Assembly: GCA_024640825.1 (NCBI GenBank)
Contig: JAHEEG010000016.1
Span: 1 to 38,781 of the forward strand
Direction: 5' to 3'
DNA: 38,781 nt
From: Gammaproteobacteria bacterium
Lineage (GTDB): Bacteria > Pseudomonadota > Gammaproteobacteria > Pseudomonadales > Azotimanducaceae
Position numbers and translations under genes: made by a program. Below the pieces are notes generated by a model. That model had not been told where the DNA came from. It did not search any database and saw only the letters and a list, made by a program, of their open reading frames with translations. Each line of letters starts with the position of its first letter. The first letter of the stretch is position 1. Shown here piece by piece: positions 31,525-38,781 of the stretch.

Positions 31525-32928
31525 ATGGGCACCCTGGTCTGGTTTCGCAACGATCTAAGACTGCGGGACAATCCCGCCCTTTACCACGCCAGCAAACGCG
31601 GCGACGTCGTAGCCGTTTTCTTCATCTGTGAAACCCAGTGGCGAGACCACGACGTGGGTGACAACCGGCTGGGCTTTCTGCTGGACTGTCTTCACCCACT
31701 CGAACGAGATCTTCTCAAGCGGGGCATCAGCCTGCGTATTGAGCATGTGGGCCGATTCGCCGGCGTTCCAGAAAGGATCGTCAGACTCGCCCGATCCCTG
31801 AATCTGGATCGGGTCGCGTTCAACGAAGAATACCCGTTAAACGAAAAGAAGCGCGACTCCAGAGTGATCCGTGCCTGCAAAACGGCCGGTGTGGAAACCG
31901 ACGTCTACCACTCGGGAACCATACTGCCCCCGGGAAGCGTGCTAACCGGAAACGGCGACCCCTACACGGTATTCACCCCATTCAAACGACGCTGGCTGAG
32001 CCAGGTGGACAGCAGCGCGCTGGAACCTCTCGGACTGCCCCGCCGCCAAGGCAGCCAGACCGCAGAGTCGTCTGCGCTTCCGGGGAGCATCGACGGGGTC
32101 GACCGCGCTCGCGTTGCGAAAAGATTCCCCGGCGGCGAAGCAGAGGCCCAGCGCCGCCTGAGGGATTTCATGCAAGGCCCCAGCCGACGCTATGCAAGCG
32201 ATCGGGACTTCCCCGAACTAGACGGCACAAGCGCGCTTTCTGCGTACCTTTCGGTTGGTGCCATTTCGCCACGGCAGTGCTTGAGCGCGGCCGTAAAGGC
32301 CAACCGTGGCCGTATCGGCGACGGAGACCCGGGCATCTGCACATGGATCAGCGAGCTTATCTGGCGGGATTTTTACCGCCATGTCATAGCTATGTTTCCC
32401 CATGTCAGTCGCGGTCAGGCTTTCCGGCCGGAAGCGGACCGAGTGGCCTGGCGACGCAGCGCGAAAGATCTCGCAGCCTGGCAGGAGGGCCGAACAGGCT
32501 ACCCACTGGTAGATGCCGGTATGCGACAGCTCAACGAGACCGGCTGGATGCACAATCGGCTGCGCATGATCACAGCTATGTTTCTCTCCAAGCACCTGCT
32601 GCTGGACTGGCGGCTGGGCGAGCGATACTTCATGAATCAACTGGTCGATGGCGATTTCGCAGCCAACAATGGAGGCTGGCAGTGGAGCGCGTCCACCGGC
32701 ACCGATGCTGCTCCGTACTTCCGCATCTTCAACCCCAGCACACAGGCGAAGCGTTTCGACCCGGAAGGCCGTTTCATTCGTCGCTGGGTACCAGAGCTCG
32801 AAGGGGCGCCGGCCAGAAGCCTATTCAATCCCGGAAAACATCTGACGCCCGGCTACCAGGCACCCATCGTAGACCACGCCATTGCTCGTCAACGCGCGCT
32901 GGACGCATTCAAAGCCCTCAAGAACTGA
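31525..32928 (+). CDS. phrB: Deoxyribodipyrimidine photolyase (class I)
   Basis: 467 residues. The N-terminal antenna-binding domain starts TLVWFRNDLRLRDNPAL. The C-terminal FAD domain has ELIWRDFYRHV, GYPLVDAGMRQLNETGWMHN and the signature NNGGWQWSASTGTDAAPYFR followed by FNPSTQAKRFDP. These identify a class I CPD photolyase, which splits UV-induced pyrimidine dimers using reduced FAD and blue light. Many members use methenyltetrahydrofolate as antenna, which gives sense to folE2 (folate synthesis) being the next gene. The ATG at 31525 lies 7 bp after the regulator stop. The combination with Cfa, DUF1365 and FolE2 genes is the typical company of light- or singlet-oxygen-induced regulons. Confidence 0.95.
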   Translation: MGTLVWFRNDLRLRDNPALYHASKRGDVVAVFFICETQWRDHDVGDNRLGFLLDCLHPLERDLLKRGISLRIEHVGRFAGVPERIVRLARSLNLDRVAFNEEYPLNEKKRDSRVIRACKTAGVETDVYHSGTILPPGSVLTGNGDPYTVFTPFKRRWLSQVDSSALEPLGLPRRQGSQTAESSALPGSIDGVDRARVAKRFPGGEAEAQRRLRDFMQGPSRRYASDRDFPELDGTSALSAYLSVGAISPRQCLSAAVKANRGRIGDGDPGICTWISELIWRDFYRHVIAMFPHVSRGQAFRPEADRVAWRRSAKDLAAWQEGRTGYPLVDAGMRQLNETGWMHNRLRMITAMFLSKHLLLDWRLGERYFMNQLVDGDFAANNGGWQWSASTGTDAAPYFRIFNPSTQAKRFDPEGRFIRRWVPELEGAPARSLFNPGKHLTPGYQAPIVDHAIARQRALDAFKALKN

Positions 32929-32947
32929 ACGACGGACACAACCAAAC

Positions 32948-32990
32948 CTTCACCGGCCTTTCACAGCTCTTTCACCGCTGAGCACATAAC
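32948..32990 (+). promoter_or_regulatory. Operator-promoter with three 11-bp-spaced TTTCAC repeats, upstream of folE2
   Basis: CTTCAC (32948-32953), TTTCAC (32959-32964) and TTTCAC (32970-32975) begin exactly 11 bp apart. A -10-like CATAAC (32985-32990) follows 9 bp after the last repeat, and no proper -35 is present. This is the arrangement of activator sites of the PhoB/OmpR family, where the repeats replace the -35. The nearby OmpR-type regulator is the obvious candidate to bind here. folE2 starts 36 bp after the -10, with GGAAG as ribosome-binding site. Confidence 0.6.
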
Positions 32991-33025
32991 GTCTTCCCTT
33001 CAATAGATGAGCAACGGAAGACACC

Positions 33026-33976
33026 ATGAATAACCCCCAGCCAGTTGATCGCAGCGTAATGCCGGACATCGCAGGCAGGCCGCACCCGAAGCCCCAAGGC
33101 AAACTGGATTGGGTGGGAATGAGCGACATCCACCAGCCGATTCTCATCCGCGATGGGCACGAAGAAAAGCGGGTCCAGGCCAACGTGCAGGTATACGTCA
33201 ACCTCGATGATCCCCACGCCAAAGGCATCCACATGTCGCGTCTGTATTTGTTGCTGGACGAGCACGCGCAGACGCGACCACTTTCCGTCGCCGGTCTGAA
33301 GATGCTGCTGGGGGCAATGCACAGCTCCCACTTGGACCTGAGCACGCGCGCCTTCGTGCAGTTCGATTTCCAGTACGAGATGCGGCAGCCGGCGCTGCTT
33401 TCAGACAACGCCGGCTGGTCTTCCTATCCGGTCACGCTCAAGGGGACTTTACTGGACGGCAAAGTTCAACTGGAGCTCGGGGTAGAGGTGACCTACTCGA
33501 GCACCTGCCCTTGTTCAGCAGCCCTTGCGAGACAGCTGATACAGCAGGCCTTCGCGGCGCGTTTCGCCGCGAGTGAAGAACTCACGCTTGAAAGCGTGGA
33601 CGCGTGGCTAGGCACCGAGACCGGAATCGTTGCCACGCCTCACAGCCAGCGCTCGTACGCCAAAGTTAAAACCCTGCTGGCAGACGACGCCCGAGACCTG
33701 CCCATTCGCGCGCTCATCCATCGTCTGGAGGAAGCGCTGGGGACCCCCGTGCAAACCGCGGTCAAGCGCGAGGACGAACAGGAATTTGCTCTGCGCAACG
33801 GCCAAAATTTGATGTTCTGTGAGGACGCCGGCCGCAAGCTGCAGAGCGCCCTAGATGAGGACAGCCTCTACAGAGACTTCTGGGTTCGCATAGAGCACCA
33901 TGAAAGCCTGCATGCACACAATGCCGTGAGCATCGTCACCAAGGGCGTAGACGGCGGTTACCTGCCCATTCCTTGA
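33026..33976 (+). CDS. folE2: GTP cyclohydrolase FolE2 (type IB)
   Basis: 316 residues of the FolE2 (COG1469) family: conserved N-terminal LDWVGMSDIHQPI, the active-site Cys region TYSSTCPCSAALARQ (Cys161/Cys163), and C-terminal RIEHHESLHAHNAV with His residues. FolE2 makes dihydroneopterin triphosphate, the first step to tetrahydrofolate, without needing Zn; it replaces FolE when Zn is scarce. Here it follows the photolyase gene rather than a Zur-controlled set, and has its own promoter region with three regulator-like repeats. A link to the folate antenna of photolyase or to stress-damaged FolE is plausible. Its last 19 bp overlap the end of the convergent histidine kinase gene. Confidence 0.95.
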   Translation: MNNPQPVDRSVMPDIAGRPHPKPQGKLDWVGMSDIHQPILIRDGHEEKRVQANVQVYVNLDDPHAKGIHMSRLYLLLDEHAQTRPLSVAGLKMLLGAMHSSHLDLSTRAFVQFDFQYEMRQPALLSDNAGWSSYPVTLKGTLLDGKVQLELGVEVTYSSTCPCSAALARQLIQQAFAARFAASEELTLESVDAWLGTETGIVATPHSQRSYAKVKTLLADDARDLPIRALIHRLEEALGTPVQTAVKREDEQEFALRNGQNLMFCEDAGRKLQSALDEDSLYRDFWVRIEHHESLHAHNAVSIVTKGVDGGYLPIP

Positions 33977-35280
33977 TCGGCCGCAGCGGACCCCTCCCCG
34001 TTAAACCGCACCTCCACAGTCGTCCCCTCTCCGGGACGACTGTGCGCCGATATTGCCCAGCCGAACTGACGAACAAGCCGGCGCACGATTGCCAGCCCCA
34101 ACCCGTGGCCCTTAATCAGTCCGCGGCTTTCGTCGGCCCGGTAGAACGCTTCGAACGCGTTAGCAAGTTCATCCCGGGACATACCAACGCCGGTGTCCTC
34201 CACCCGGACACCTCGGCGGTTCACCGTCACGTCCACCTTACCTTGCGCCGTATAATTGAGTGCGTTGCGCATCAGGTTGCCGATAACGATCTCTACTACT
34301 CGCGACGGGGCCTGAAGCTTCAGCTCGGCTTCCTCGTGAAACGCAATCTGGTTACCACCACGTTCCGCCATGTGCGCAAGCAGTTCAATCTGATTAGCGA
34401 CCAGGTCGTTGACCATCACCTCCTCACTGGGCATGGTCACTTCACTCTCACGCGCCAGTAGTAAAAGGGTCTCCAATAAGGACCCCATGTCGTCCACAGT
34501 CCTGCCCATACGCCGAAGCGCGTTCTGCTCCTGCTTAGGTCGGTCCTTATTGTCCTCCAACAGGTCAAGAGAACCTTTGAGCACCGCAAGCGGGGTTCGC
34601 AACTCGTGTCCGGCATCCCGGGTGAAAACCCGCTCACGCTCGACAAAGGCATTCAAACGCCGGGTGAAACCATCCACGGCTTCGATCATCGAGGCTACTT
34701 CTGCGTCCGCCACCTCCCTAAGCGGGCTCAGGTCCAGATCCAGAGGCCTGTCGCGGTCGAAGTCGAACTCTTCCAGATACCGCGCCAGACCGACAATAGG
34801 AGAGATAGCCCGCTCGGAAAGACGGTACGCCAAAAAGGAAAGCCCGTAGATCAGCAAAAGCACAACCGCCAGAGGAATGATTCCGTAAAAAAAGGCGATG
34901 TCGGTAATCCGTTCCTTCGCCCAGACGAGATACAAACGCCGACCATCCCGTTCCGATACGTGAACGAGCTGGTAGTCTTCTGACACGGTTCGCCCGAAAC
35001 CTTCCGGCGGTAAATTCCGCAGGGATTCCGGAATGGCGCTCAGATCGCCATCGACGGCCATGTAGCTTTGCATGTTCGACGTGTCGGGAAGGGAGGCGTA
35101 CGGATCCCGTTCTGCACGCTTCCAGAAGTACTCCGCTTCGGTATTCAACGCTTCTCGCAGGAGCACATCTTCGATGATGGTGTTGGTAATGAATATGCCG
35201 GCGAGGGTGAGCACGCTGATGATCGCCACCTGAATGGCAAACACCCGTATGAGCTTGGCCCGCAGGCCCGTACGCTTCAC
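33958..35280 (-). CDS. Sensor histidine kinase
   Basis: 440 residues. One membrane helix at about 10-35, a periplasmic domain of about 90 residues, a second helix at about 128-152, then a HAMP-like linker. The dimerisation and phosphotransfer domain has His225 in RDAGHELRTPLAVLKGSL; the ATPase domain has N box NLMRNALNYT, G1 VEDTGVGMS and G2 GHGLGLAIV. It would sense a periplasmic or membrane signal and phosphorylate an OmpR-type regulator, most likely the orphan one encoded at 30807. It is the last gene of the cfa operon: GTG at 35280 follows the upstream stop by 6 bp. Its 3' end overlaps folE2 by 19 bp. Confidence 0.92.
   Translation of the reverse strand: MKRTGLRAKLIRVFAIQVAIISVLTLAGIFITNTIIEDVLLREALNTEAEYFWKRAERDPYASLPDTSNMQSYMAVDGDLSAIPESLRNLPPEGFGRTVSEDYQLVHVSERDGRRLYLVWAKERITDIAFFYGIIPLAVVLLLIYGLSFLAYRLSERAISPIVGLARYLEEFDFDRDRPLDLDLSPLREVADAEVASMIEAVDGFTRRLNAFVERERVFTRDAGHELRTPLAVLKGSLDLLEDNKDRPKQEQNALRRMGRTVDDMGSLLETLLLLARESEVTMPSEEVMVNDLVANQIELLAHMAERGGNQIAFHEEAELKLQAPSRVVEIVIGNLMRNALNYTAQGKVDVTVNRRGVRVEDTGVGMSRDELANAFEAFYRADESRGLIKGHGLGLAIVRRLVRQFGWAISAHSRPGEGTTVEVRFNGEGSAAADQGMGR
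34015..34044. other. Perfect 12-bp hairpin in the end of the kinase gene
   Basis: CACAGTCGTCCC (34015-34026) pairs perfectly with GGGACGACTGTG (34033-34044) around a six-base loop. It lies inside the coding sequence of the kinase and 38 bp after the folE2 stop. It could stop or stabilise the folE2 transcript; there is no U-tract, so it is not a standard terminator. Confidence 0.6.
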
Positions 35281-35286
35281 CAGAGA

Positions 35287-36327
35287 TCAGTTCGTTTGTC
35301 GCTTGCTGAACAGATAGTGGCAAACCAGCCACTCCCGGCCGCCCCGATAGCCGAACAGCTCCTCACACGCCATGAAGAACATCCGCCATCGCTGAATACA
35401 GCGCGGGATCTCACTGTCCCCGTAAATGTCCTGCAACGCCGCGGCAGCTTCCTCGCGTCGAGTATCCAGATTGTCCAGCCAGGCCCGCGCCGTACGCTGA
35501 TAGTTTTTGCCGGACACATTCCAGCGACGCTCTATATGGAGATCGTTCTGGAAGTACAGAAGGGTATCGGCCGCCGGCATCAGACCGCTGGTAAAGAAGT
35601 GCCTGGCCATCCAGTTGCCGTCACCCTCGGTCTCGAAGGGATACATGAGGTTTCGATGGCAGAAAATATGCACGAAGAGCTTGCCTTCGTCTTTCAGCCA
35701 ACCGGATATTCTGTTGAGCAGCAGGGCGTAATTCCGGACGTGCTCGAACATCTCGACAGACACGACGCGATCGAACTGCCGGTCGAGGCTGAGATCATTC
35801 ACATCCGCGGTGATCACCTGCACATTCTTGAGGCCGCGGCTTTCCGCTTGAGCTTCGATAAACGCCCGCTGGCTGGCAGAGTTGGAGACTGCCGTAAAAG
35901 AACTACCGGCGAACCGCTGCGCCGCCCAGAGGGTGAACGAGCCCCAGCCGCAGCCGAGATCCAGGACGTCCTGACCGTCAATCAGCTGCGCACGTTCGGC
36001 ATAAAGACCAAGCATGTGGTCTTCGGCCGTATCAAGATCCTGCGCGCCTTTTTCCCAGTAACAGCCGCTGTACTTCAGATGCCGGCCGAGTACCGCGGCG
36101 TAGAATCCTGCTGGCACCTCGTAGTGCTGCTGGTTGGCAAGATCCGTGTCCAGCGCTATTCGGCTACCCCGAAGTTCTGCCACCAGCCGCTGGTATCGCT
36201 CTGACTGGGCTTCCGGGTCGTCGAGCCGTTCATCTTTCAACCTCTGCTTGACCAGACGGCGAATGCCCAACCGCAACAGCGGGTCGGGCAACCGCTCTGA
36301 CTCTGCCAATTCGACAAGCACGCTCAC
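35287..36327 (-). CDS. Cfa-like SAM-dependent methyltransferase
   Basis: 346 residues of the cyclopropane-synthase methyltransferase family, lacking most of the N-terminal domain of true Cfa. VLDLGCGWGSFTLWAA is SAM motif I, DRVVSVEMFEHV matches the conserved VSVEMFEH block, and MACEELFGYRGGREWLVCHY is the C-terminal substrate region. Relatives in light- or singlet-oxygen-controlled operons methylate unsaturated phospholipid acyl chains; one in Rhodobacter (UfaM) starts furan fatty acid synthesis. Whether this enzyme makes a methyl, cyclopropane or furan precursor is unknown. GTG at 36327 overlaps the DUF2878 stop as GTGA; the frame is open further upstream but only inside the neighbour. Confidence 0.85.
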   Translation of the reverse strand: MSVLVELAESERLPDPLLRLGIRRLVKQRLKDERLDDPEAQSERYQRLVAELRGSRIALDTDLANQQHYEVPAGFYAAVLGRHLKYSGCYWEKGAQDLDTAEDHMLGLYAERAQLIDGQDVLDLGCGWGSFTLWAAQRFAGSSFTAVSNSASQRAFIEAQAESRGLKNVQVITADVNDLSLDRQFDRVVSVEMFEHVRNYALLLNRISGWLKDEGKLFVHIFCHRNLMYPFETEGDGNWMARHFFTSGLMPAADTLLYFQNDLHIERRWNVSGKNYQRTARAWLDNLDTRREEAAAALQDIYGDSEIPRCIQRWRMFFMACEELFGYRGGREWLVCHYLFSKRQTN

Positions 36328-36839
36328 AATGTTGCCTCCTGCCTGGACGGGCGCCACCCACCCGCGACGGCGAACGCCAGCGTAAATAAAGCAAACCAAG
36401 CCATGCACACGTACCCCAGCATCCACGGGTCGGGCACCAGCACAGCGCCAAGCCGCTCCCCGCCAAGGTAGCTAAGGGGTGCACATGCGCCTGCCAGCAC
36501 ACCGCCCAGCAGAGGGCGGGCAGCAAACAACGACAGGCTATGGTTCAAGGTCAGGCTGACGCCAACCCACAGCATAACGATCCAGATCGGGGCTACTGAT
36601 ACCCCGTGGTAGTCGAGGACTCCGCTCTTGATCCAAAGCGTGTCCAACGCGAGCCCGAGAAGGCCTCCAACCGCAGCGAACAGCAGATCGGATTTGAGAA
36701 ACGGCTTCGTACCTGAAAAAGCCAGCAACGCCACCAACGCAGCGCAACCCCACCAGCTGTTTCCCGCGGCGCCACCCAGGACGCATGCAAACCATGCCAC
36801 CTGAAATAGCCCTGCGTTGATGAGATTGCTTCGGTTCAC
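36324..36839 (-). CDS. DUF2878 membrane protein
   Basis: 171 residues, five to six hydrophobic helices, with GLLGLALDTLWIKSGVLDY and PIWIVMLWVGVSLTLNHS, typical of DUF2878. No activity is known. It is almost always found between Cfa-type methyltransferase genes, as here, so it probably acts with them at the membrane, for instance in handling the lipid substrate. It starts with GTG at 36839, overlapping the cfa stop, and its own stop overlaps the start of the next gene. Translation of the three genes is therefore coupled. Confidence 0.85.
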   Translation of the reverse strand: MNRSNLINAGLFQVAWFACVLGGAAGNSWWGCAALVALLAFSGTKPFLKSDLLFAAVGGLLGLALDTLWIKSGVLDYHGVSVAPIWIVMLWVGVSLTLNHSLSLFAARPLLGGVLAGACAPLSYLGGERLGAVLVPDPWMLGYVCMAWFALFTLAFAVAGGWRPSRQEATL

Positions 36840-38113
36840 AGCGTTGCCCCTTCATTGATGGACGGGTTGAGCAAAGCTCGCCAGGGCTGGCGGCGATACC
36901 TCGAGCCGGCAAAAACCATCTGCACATCGCTAATTGCACGTTCCAGAAACCCCGCCTCGCAATAGGCGAGATAAAAACGCCACATACGGACGAACGCGTC
37001 GTCGAAACCCAGGGCCGCCACCTCGGGCAGGCGCGCTTCAAAGCGGCAGCGCCAGGCCCGCAGGGTGCGGGCGTAGTCGAACCCGATATCTTCCAGGTTG
37101 ACCAGAACGGTTTCGCTCTGCGCAGCCGCACTGCTTACAAGCGCTGAAACGCTGGGTATGAAACTGCCCGGGAAGATGTGTTTCTTGATGAAATCCACCG
37201 ATCGCAACGCCTGTCGGTAGCGGCGATCTTCGATAGTGATAGCTTGAAGCACCATGAGGCCTTCGGGGCGAAGAAGCCGGCCGAGCACGCGAAAGTACTG
37301 GTCCAGGTACTGATGACCGACGGCTTCCACCATTTCTACAGAAACGATCTTGTCGAACTGACCTTCAACGTCTCGATAATCCCTGAGTAAAACGTCCACG
37401 CGCGAGGACAGCCCAGCATCCCGAACCCTTGCCTGGGCTGCTTCGAACTGCTCCCGGGAAATAGTGACCGTGGTTACCCGACAGCCAAACCGGGAAGCGG
37501 CGTAGACTGCCAGGCCTCCCCAACCGCTGCCCACTTCGAGCAGATGGTCGTCAGGGGACAGCTCCAGCTTGCGGCAAAGGCGTTCGAGCTTCGCCACGCT
37601 GGCGTCCTCGAGCGAGGCTCCTTCATTCTCATACACCGCAGAGGAATACATCATCTGCTGGTCCAGGAAAGTAGAGAAGAACGCATTGGAAAGATCGTAA
37701 TGTGCCCGTATGTTTTTACGACTTCCCGCCCGACTGTTGCGCCTGAAAAGGTGTTGGAACAGATTGCCCAGCTGCGCGCTGAACGTGCTCGAACCATCTA
37801 CCTTCGCCATGGTCGACTCATTGGCCAGCAGAATTCTCATCAGCCCCACGAGATCATCGCAATCCCAGTCACCGTCCATGTACGCCTCTCCGGCGCCAAC
37901 GGTTCCACCCAGCGCAACCCGGCGATAGAAAGACGGCCGTCGAACGGTTGCCTTGGCCCGCGGCTCTCCGGAACCAAACCGCATCGAAGCTTCGCCATCC
38001 TCGATTATCAAGGTGCCTCGTTCAATACCCATCAAAGCACGGGTGATGGCCCTTGCGAAAAAACCCGCACCCGGGCGACGTATCCGACCGGCCTCCAGCG
38101 TCTGAGTCGTCAT
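36836..38113 (-). CDS. cfa: Cyclopropane-fatty-acyl-phospholipid synthase family
   Basis: 425 residues. An N-terminal domain (about 1-110) with GEAYMDGDWDCDDL is followed by the methyltransferase domain with NIRAHYDLSNAFFSTFLD, SAM motif LLEVGSGWGGLAVYAA, FDKIVSVEMVEAVGHQYL and DFIKKHIFPGSFIPS. The C-terminal YCEAGFLERAI carries the Cys corresponding to the E. coli active-site Cys354. The enzyme transfers a methylene from SAM across the double bond of unsaturated acyl chains of membrane phospholipids, usually in stress. ATG at 38113 overlaps the DUF1365 stop as ATGA, so it belongs to the operon with DUF1365, DUF2878, the second methyltransferase and the kinase. Confidence 0.92.
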   Translation of the reverse strand: MTTQTLEAGRIRRPGAGFFARAITRALMGIERGTLIIEDGEASMRFGSGEPRAKATVRRPSFYRRVALGGTVGAGEAYMDGDWDCDDLVGLMRILLANESTMAKVDGSSTFSAQLGNLFQHLFRRNSRAGSRKNIRAHYDLSNAFFSTFLDQQMMYSSAVYENEGASLEDASVAKLERLCRKLELSPDDHLLEVGSGWGGLAVYAASRFGCRVTTVTISREQFEAAQARVRDAGLSSRVDVLLRDYRDVEGQFDKIVSVEMVEAVGHQYLDQYFRVLGRLLRPEGLMVLQAITIEDRRYRQALRSVDFIKKHIFPGSFIPSVSALVSSAAAQSETVLVNLEDIGFDYARTLRAWRCRFEARLPEVAALGFDDAFVRMWRFYLAYCEAGFLERAISDVQMVFAGSRYRRQPWRALLNPSINEGATL

Positions 38114-38781
38114 GTGGATTCAACCTCCCGGTGTTTTCCTGGGTGCGGGAAAAAAGGCGCCCGCTTCAAGTACAGCCTGAAAGCCTGCCAGTAAATGCGC
38201 AGGAGCGTCCGCGCGTTCTGCATGGCAAAAGCCAGCGCGCCCCTGCGCACCGCCCGACGGCTGAGAGCCTCGGCTCGCAGATACAGTCCTGCAAACAACA
38301 TCTCCTCGCCGTGGCGGGTCAGGCGCATTGCGATTTCTATGCGATCGTCCTCCAGCTTCAGCCGCCACTGATATTCGAGATCCATGGGCATGAACGGGGA
38401 GACGTGAAAATCCTTGGGGAAGGTGAACTGTAACTCCCCTTCCTGACCTCGGGCGTCAAGCACATAGGTGTGGTGCTCGTCCCAGGGGGTGTTGTTGATA
38501 TCCGCCAGAACACAGGTTAGCTCGCCTGATGTGTAGCACAGGAAGAAGATCACCGGGTTGAAGAACATCCCCCAGGATCGAGGCTGCGTGAGCACCATAA
38601 CCTGTTCCGCAGGCGCATAGCCCTCGCGGACGAGCCGGCGATTAACGGCAGCCCGTATGCTGCCTTCTTCGCCCCCGTAATCGGAAAGCAGGACCTTCAA
38701 GGGCGCCGGTCGGCGCGAGGTGGAAAGCCAGGGACCGTGGTCATGTTCGTGCGATCCGGTAAGCGCCATGCGGTCCAGGTC
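38110..38781 (-). CDS. DUF1365 family protein (N-terminus outside window)
   Basis: At least 224 residues are visible; the frame stays open to the right window edge, so the true start lies beyond. Recognisable parts are GYAPAEQVMVLTQPRSWGMFFNPVIFFLCY, here quoted in pieces as RSWGMFFNP and VIFFLCY, and FPKDFHVSPFMPMDLEYQW. DUF1365 proteins are consistently encoded beside Cfa-type methyltransferases and FAD-dependent amine-oxidase-like proteins; their reaction is unknown, but a role in acyl-chain modification is assumed. The stop overlaps the cfa start, so it is translationally coupled. An internal Met at 38769 is not the natural start, because the residues before it (DLDR) fit the family. Confidence 0.85.
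   Translation of the reverse strand, partial: DLDRMALTGSHEHDHGPWLSTSRRPAPLKVLLSDYGGEEGSIRAAVNRRLVREGYAPAEQVMVLTQPRSWGMFFNPVIFFLCYTSGELTCVLADINNTPWDEHHTYVLDARGQEGELQFTFPKDFHVSPFMPMDLEYQWRLKLEDDRIEIAMRLTRHGEEMLFAGLYLRAEALSRRAVRRGALAFAMQNARTLLRIYWQAFRLYLKRAPFFPHPGKHREVEST

Noticed and set aside
33007-33033. Eight-codon leader peptide overlapping the folE2 start
   Set aside because: It uses the folE2 ribosome-binding region as coding sequence and shows no codon bias; probably chance.

Overview
The window looks like a chromosomal segment of a GC-rich gammaproteobacterium, probably environmental. The signs are a B-family DNA polymerase II, LptF/LptG, FolE2, a class I photolyase, two Cfa-type methyltransferases and a cytochrome c'/b561 pair. 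The species cannot be named from the sequence. No rRNA, tRNA, CRISPR array, insertion sequence or prophage gene is visible.

Layout. (1) 1-2.8 kb: the end of a MacB/FtsX-type permease, a DUF3299 protein, a MerC-like membrane protein with a Zur-like palindrome upstream, and a cytochrome c'/cytochrome b561 pair converging on a shared hairpin. (2) 2.9-8.2 kb: accessory metabolic genes (alpha/beta hydrolase, 2-oxoglutarate oxygenase, DUF2855 protein, gamma-glutamyltransferase-like enzyme), GC-rich 14-bp tandem repeats between genes, and a broken enoyl-CoA hydratase gene. (3) 8.3-26.8 kb: a long lipid locus. (4) 26.8-30.8 kb: non-coding DNA with phased repeats, a Nudix pseudogene, polB and a wrecked metallo-beta-lactamase-fold gene. 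(5) 30.8-38.8 kb: a photo-oxidative and membrane-stress-like locus. Response regulator, photolyase and folE2 on the plus strand converge on DUF1365, cfa, DUF2878, a cfa-like gene and a histidine kinase on the minus strand.

The main result is the lipid locus. It carries candidates for all five structural genes of bacterial ceramide synthesis known from Caulobacter. Four are minus-strand neighbours: acyl-ACP/AMP ligase, NAD-dependent reductase, acyl carrier protein and serine palmitoyltransferase-like enzyme. The fifth, a GNAT-like ceramide synthase candidate of the YghO type, lies on the plus strand. Around them sit a DAG/ceramide-kinase-like protein, two sugar/alcohol-phosphate nucleotidyltransferases, a CDP-alcohol phosphotransferase, a metallophosphoesterase, a HIT protein, an LpxO-like hydroxylase and a GMC oxidoreductase. 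At its upstream end are lptF, lptG and an MsbA-like ABC exporter. I infer a self-contained system that makes a ceramide, hydroxylates it, attaches a phosphate-linked head group and exports it across the envelope with its own flippase and Lpt permease pair. The individual families are recognisable. The combination, the head group and the export role are predictions.

In the last region the two halves of a two-component system are split between two convergent operons whose ends overlap. Three TTTCAC-type repeats spaced 11 bp apart stand in front of folE2, in the geometry of an OmpR/PhoB-family operator.
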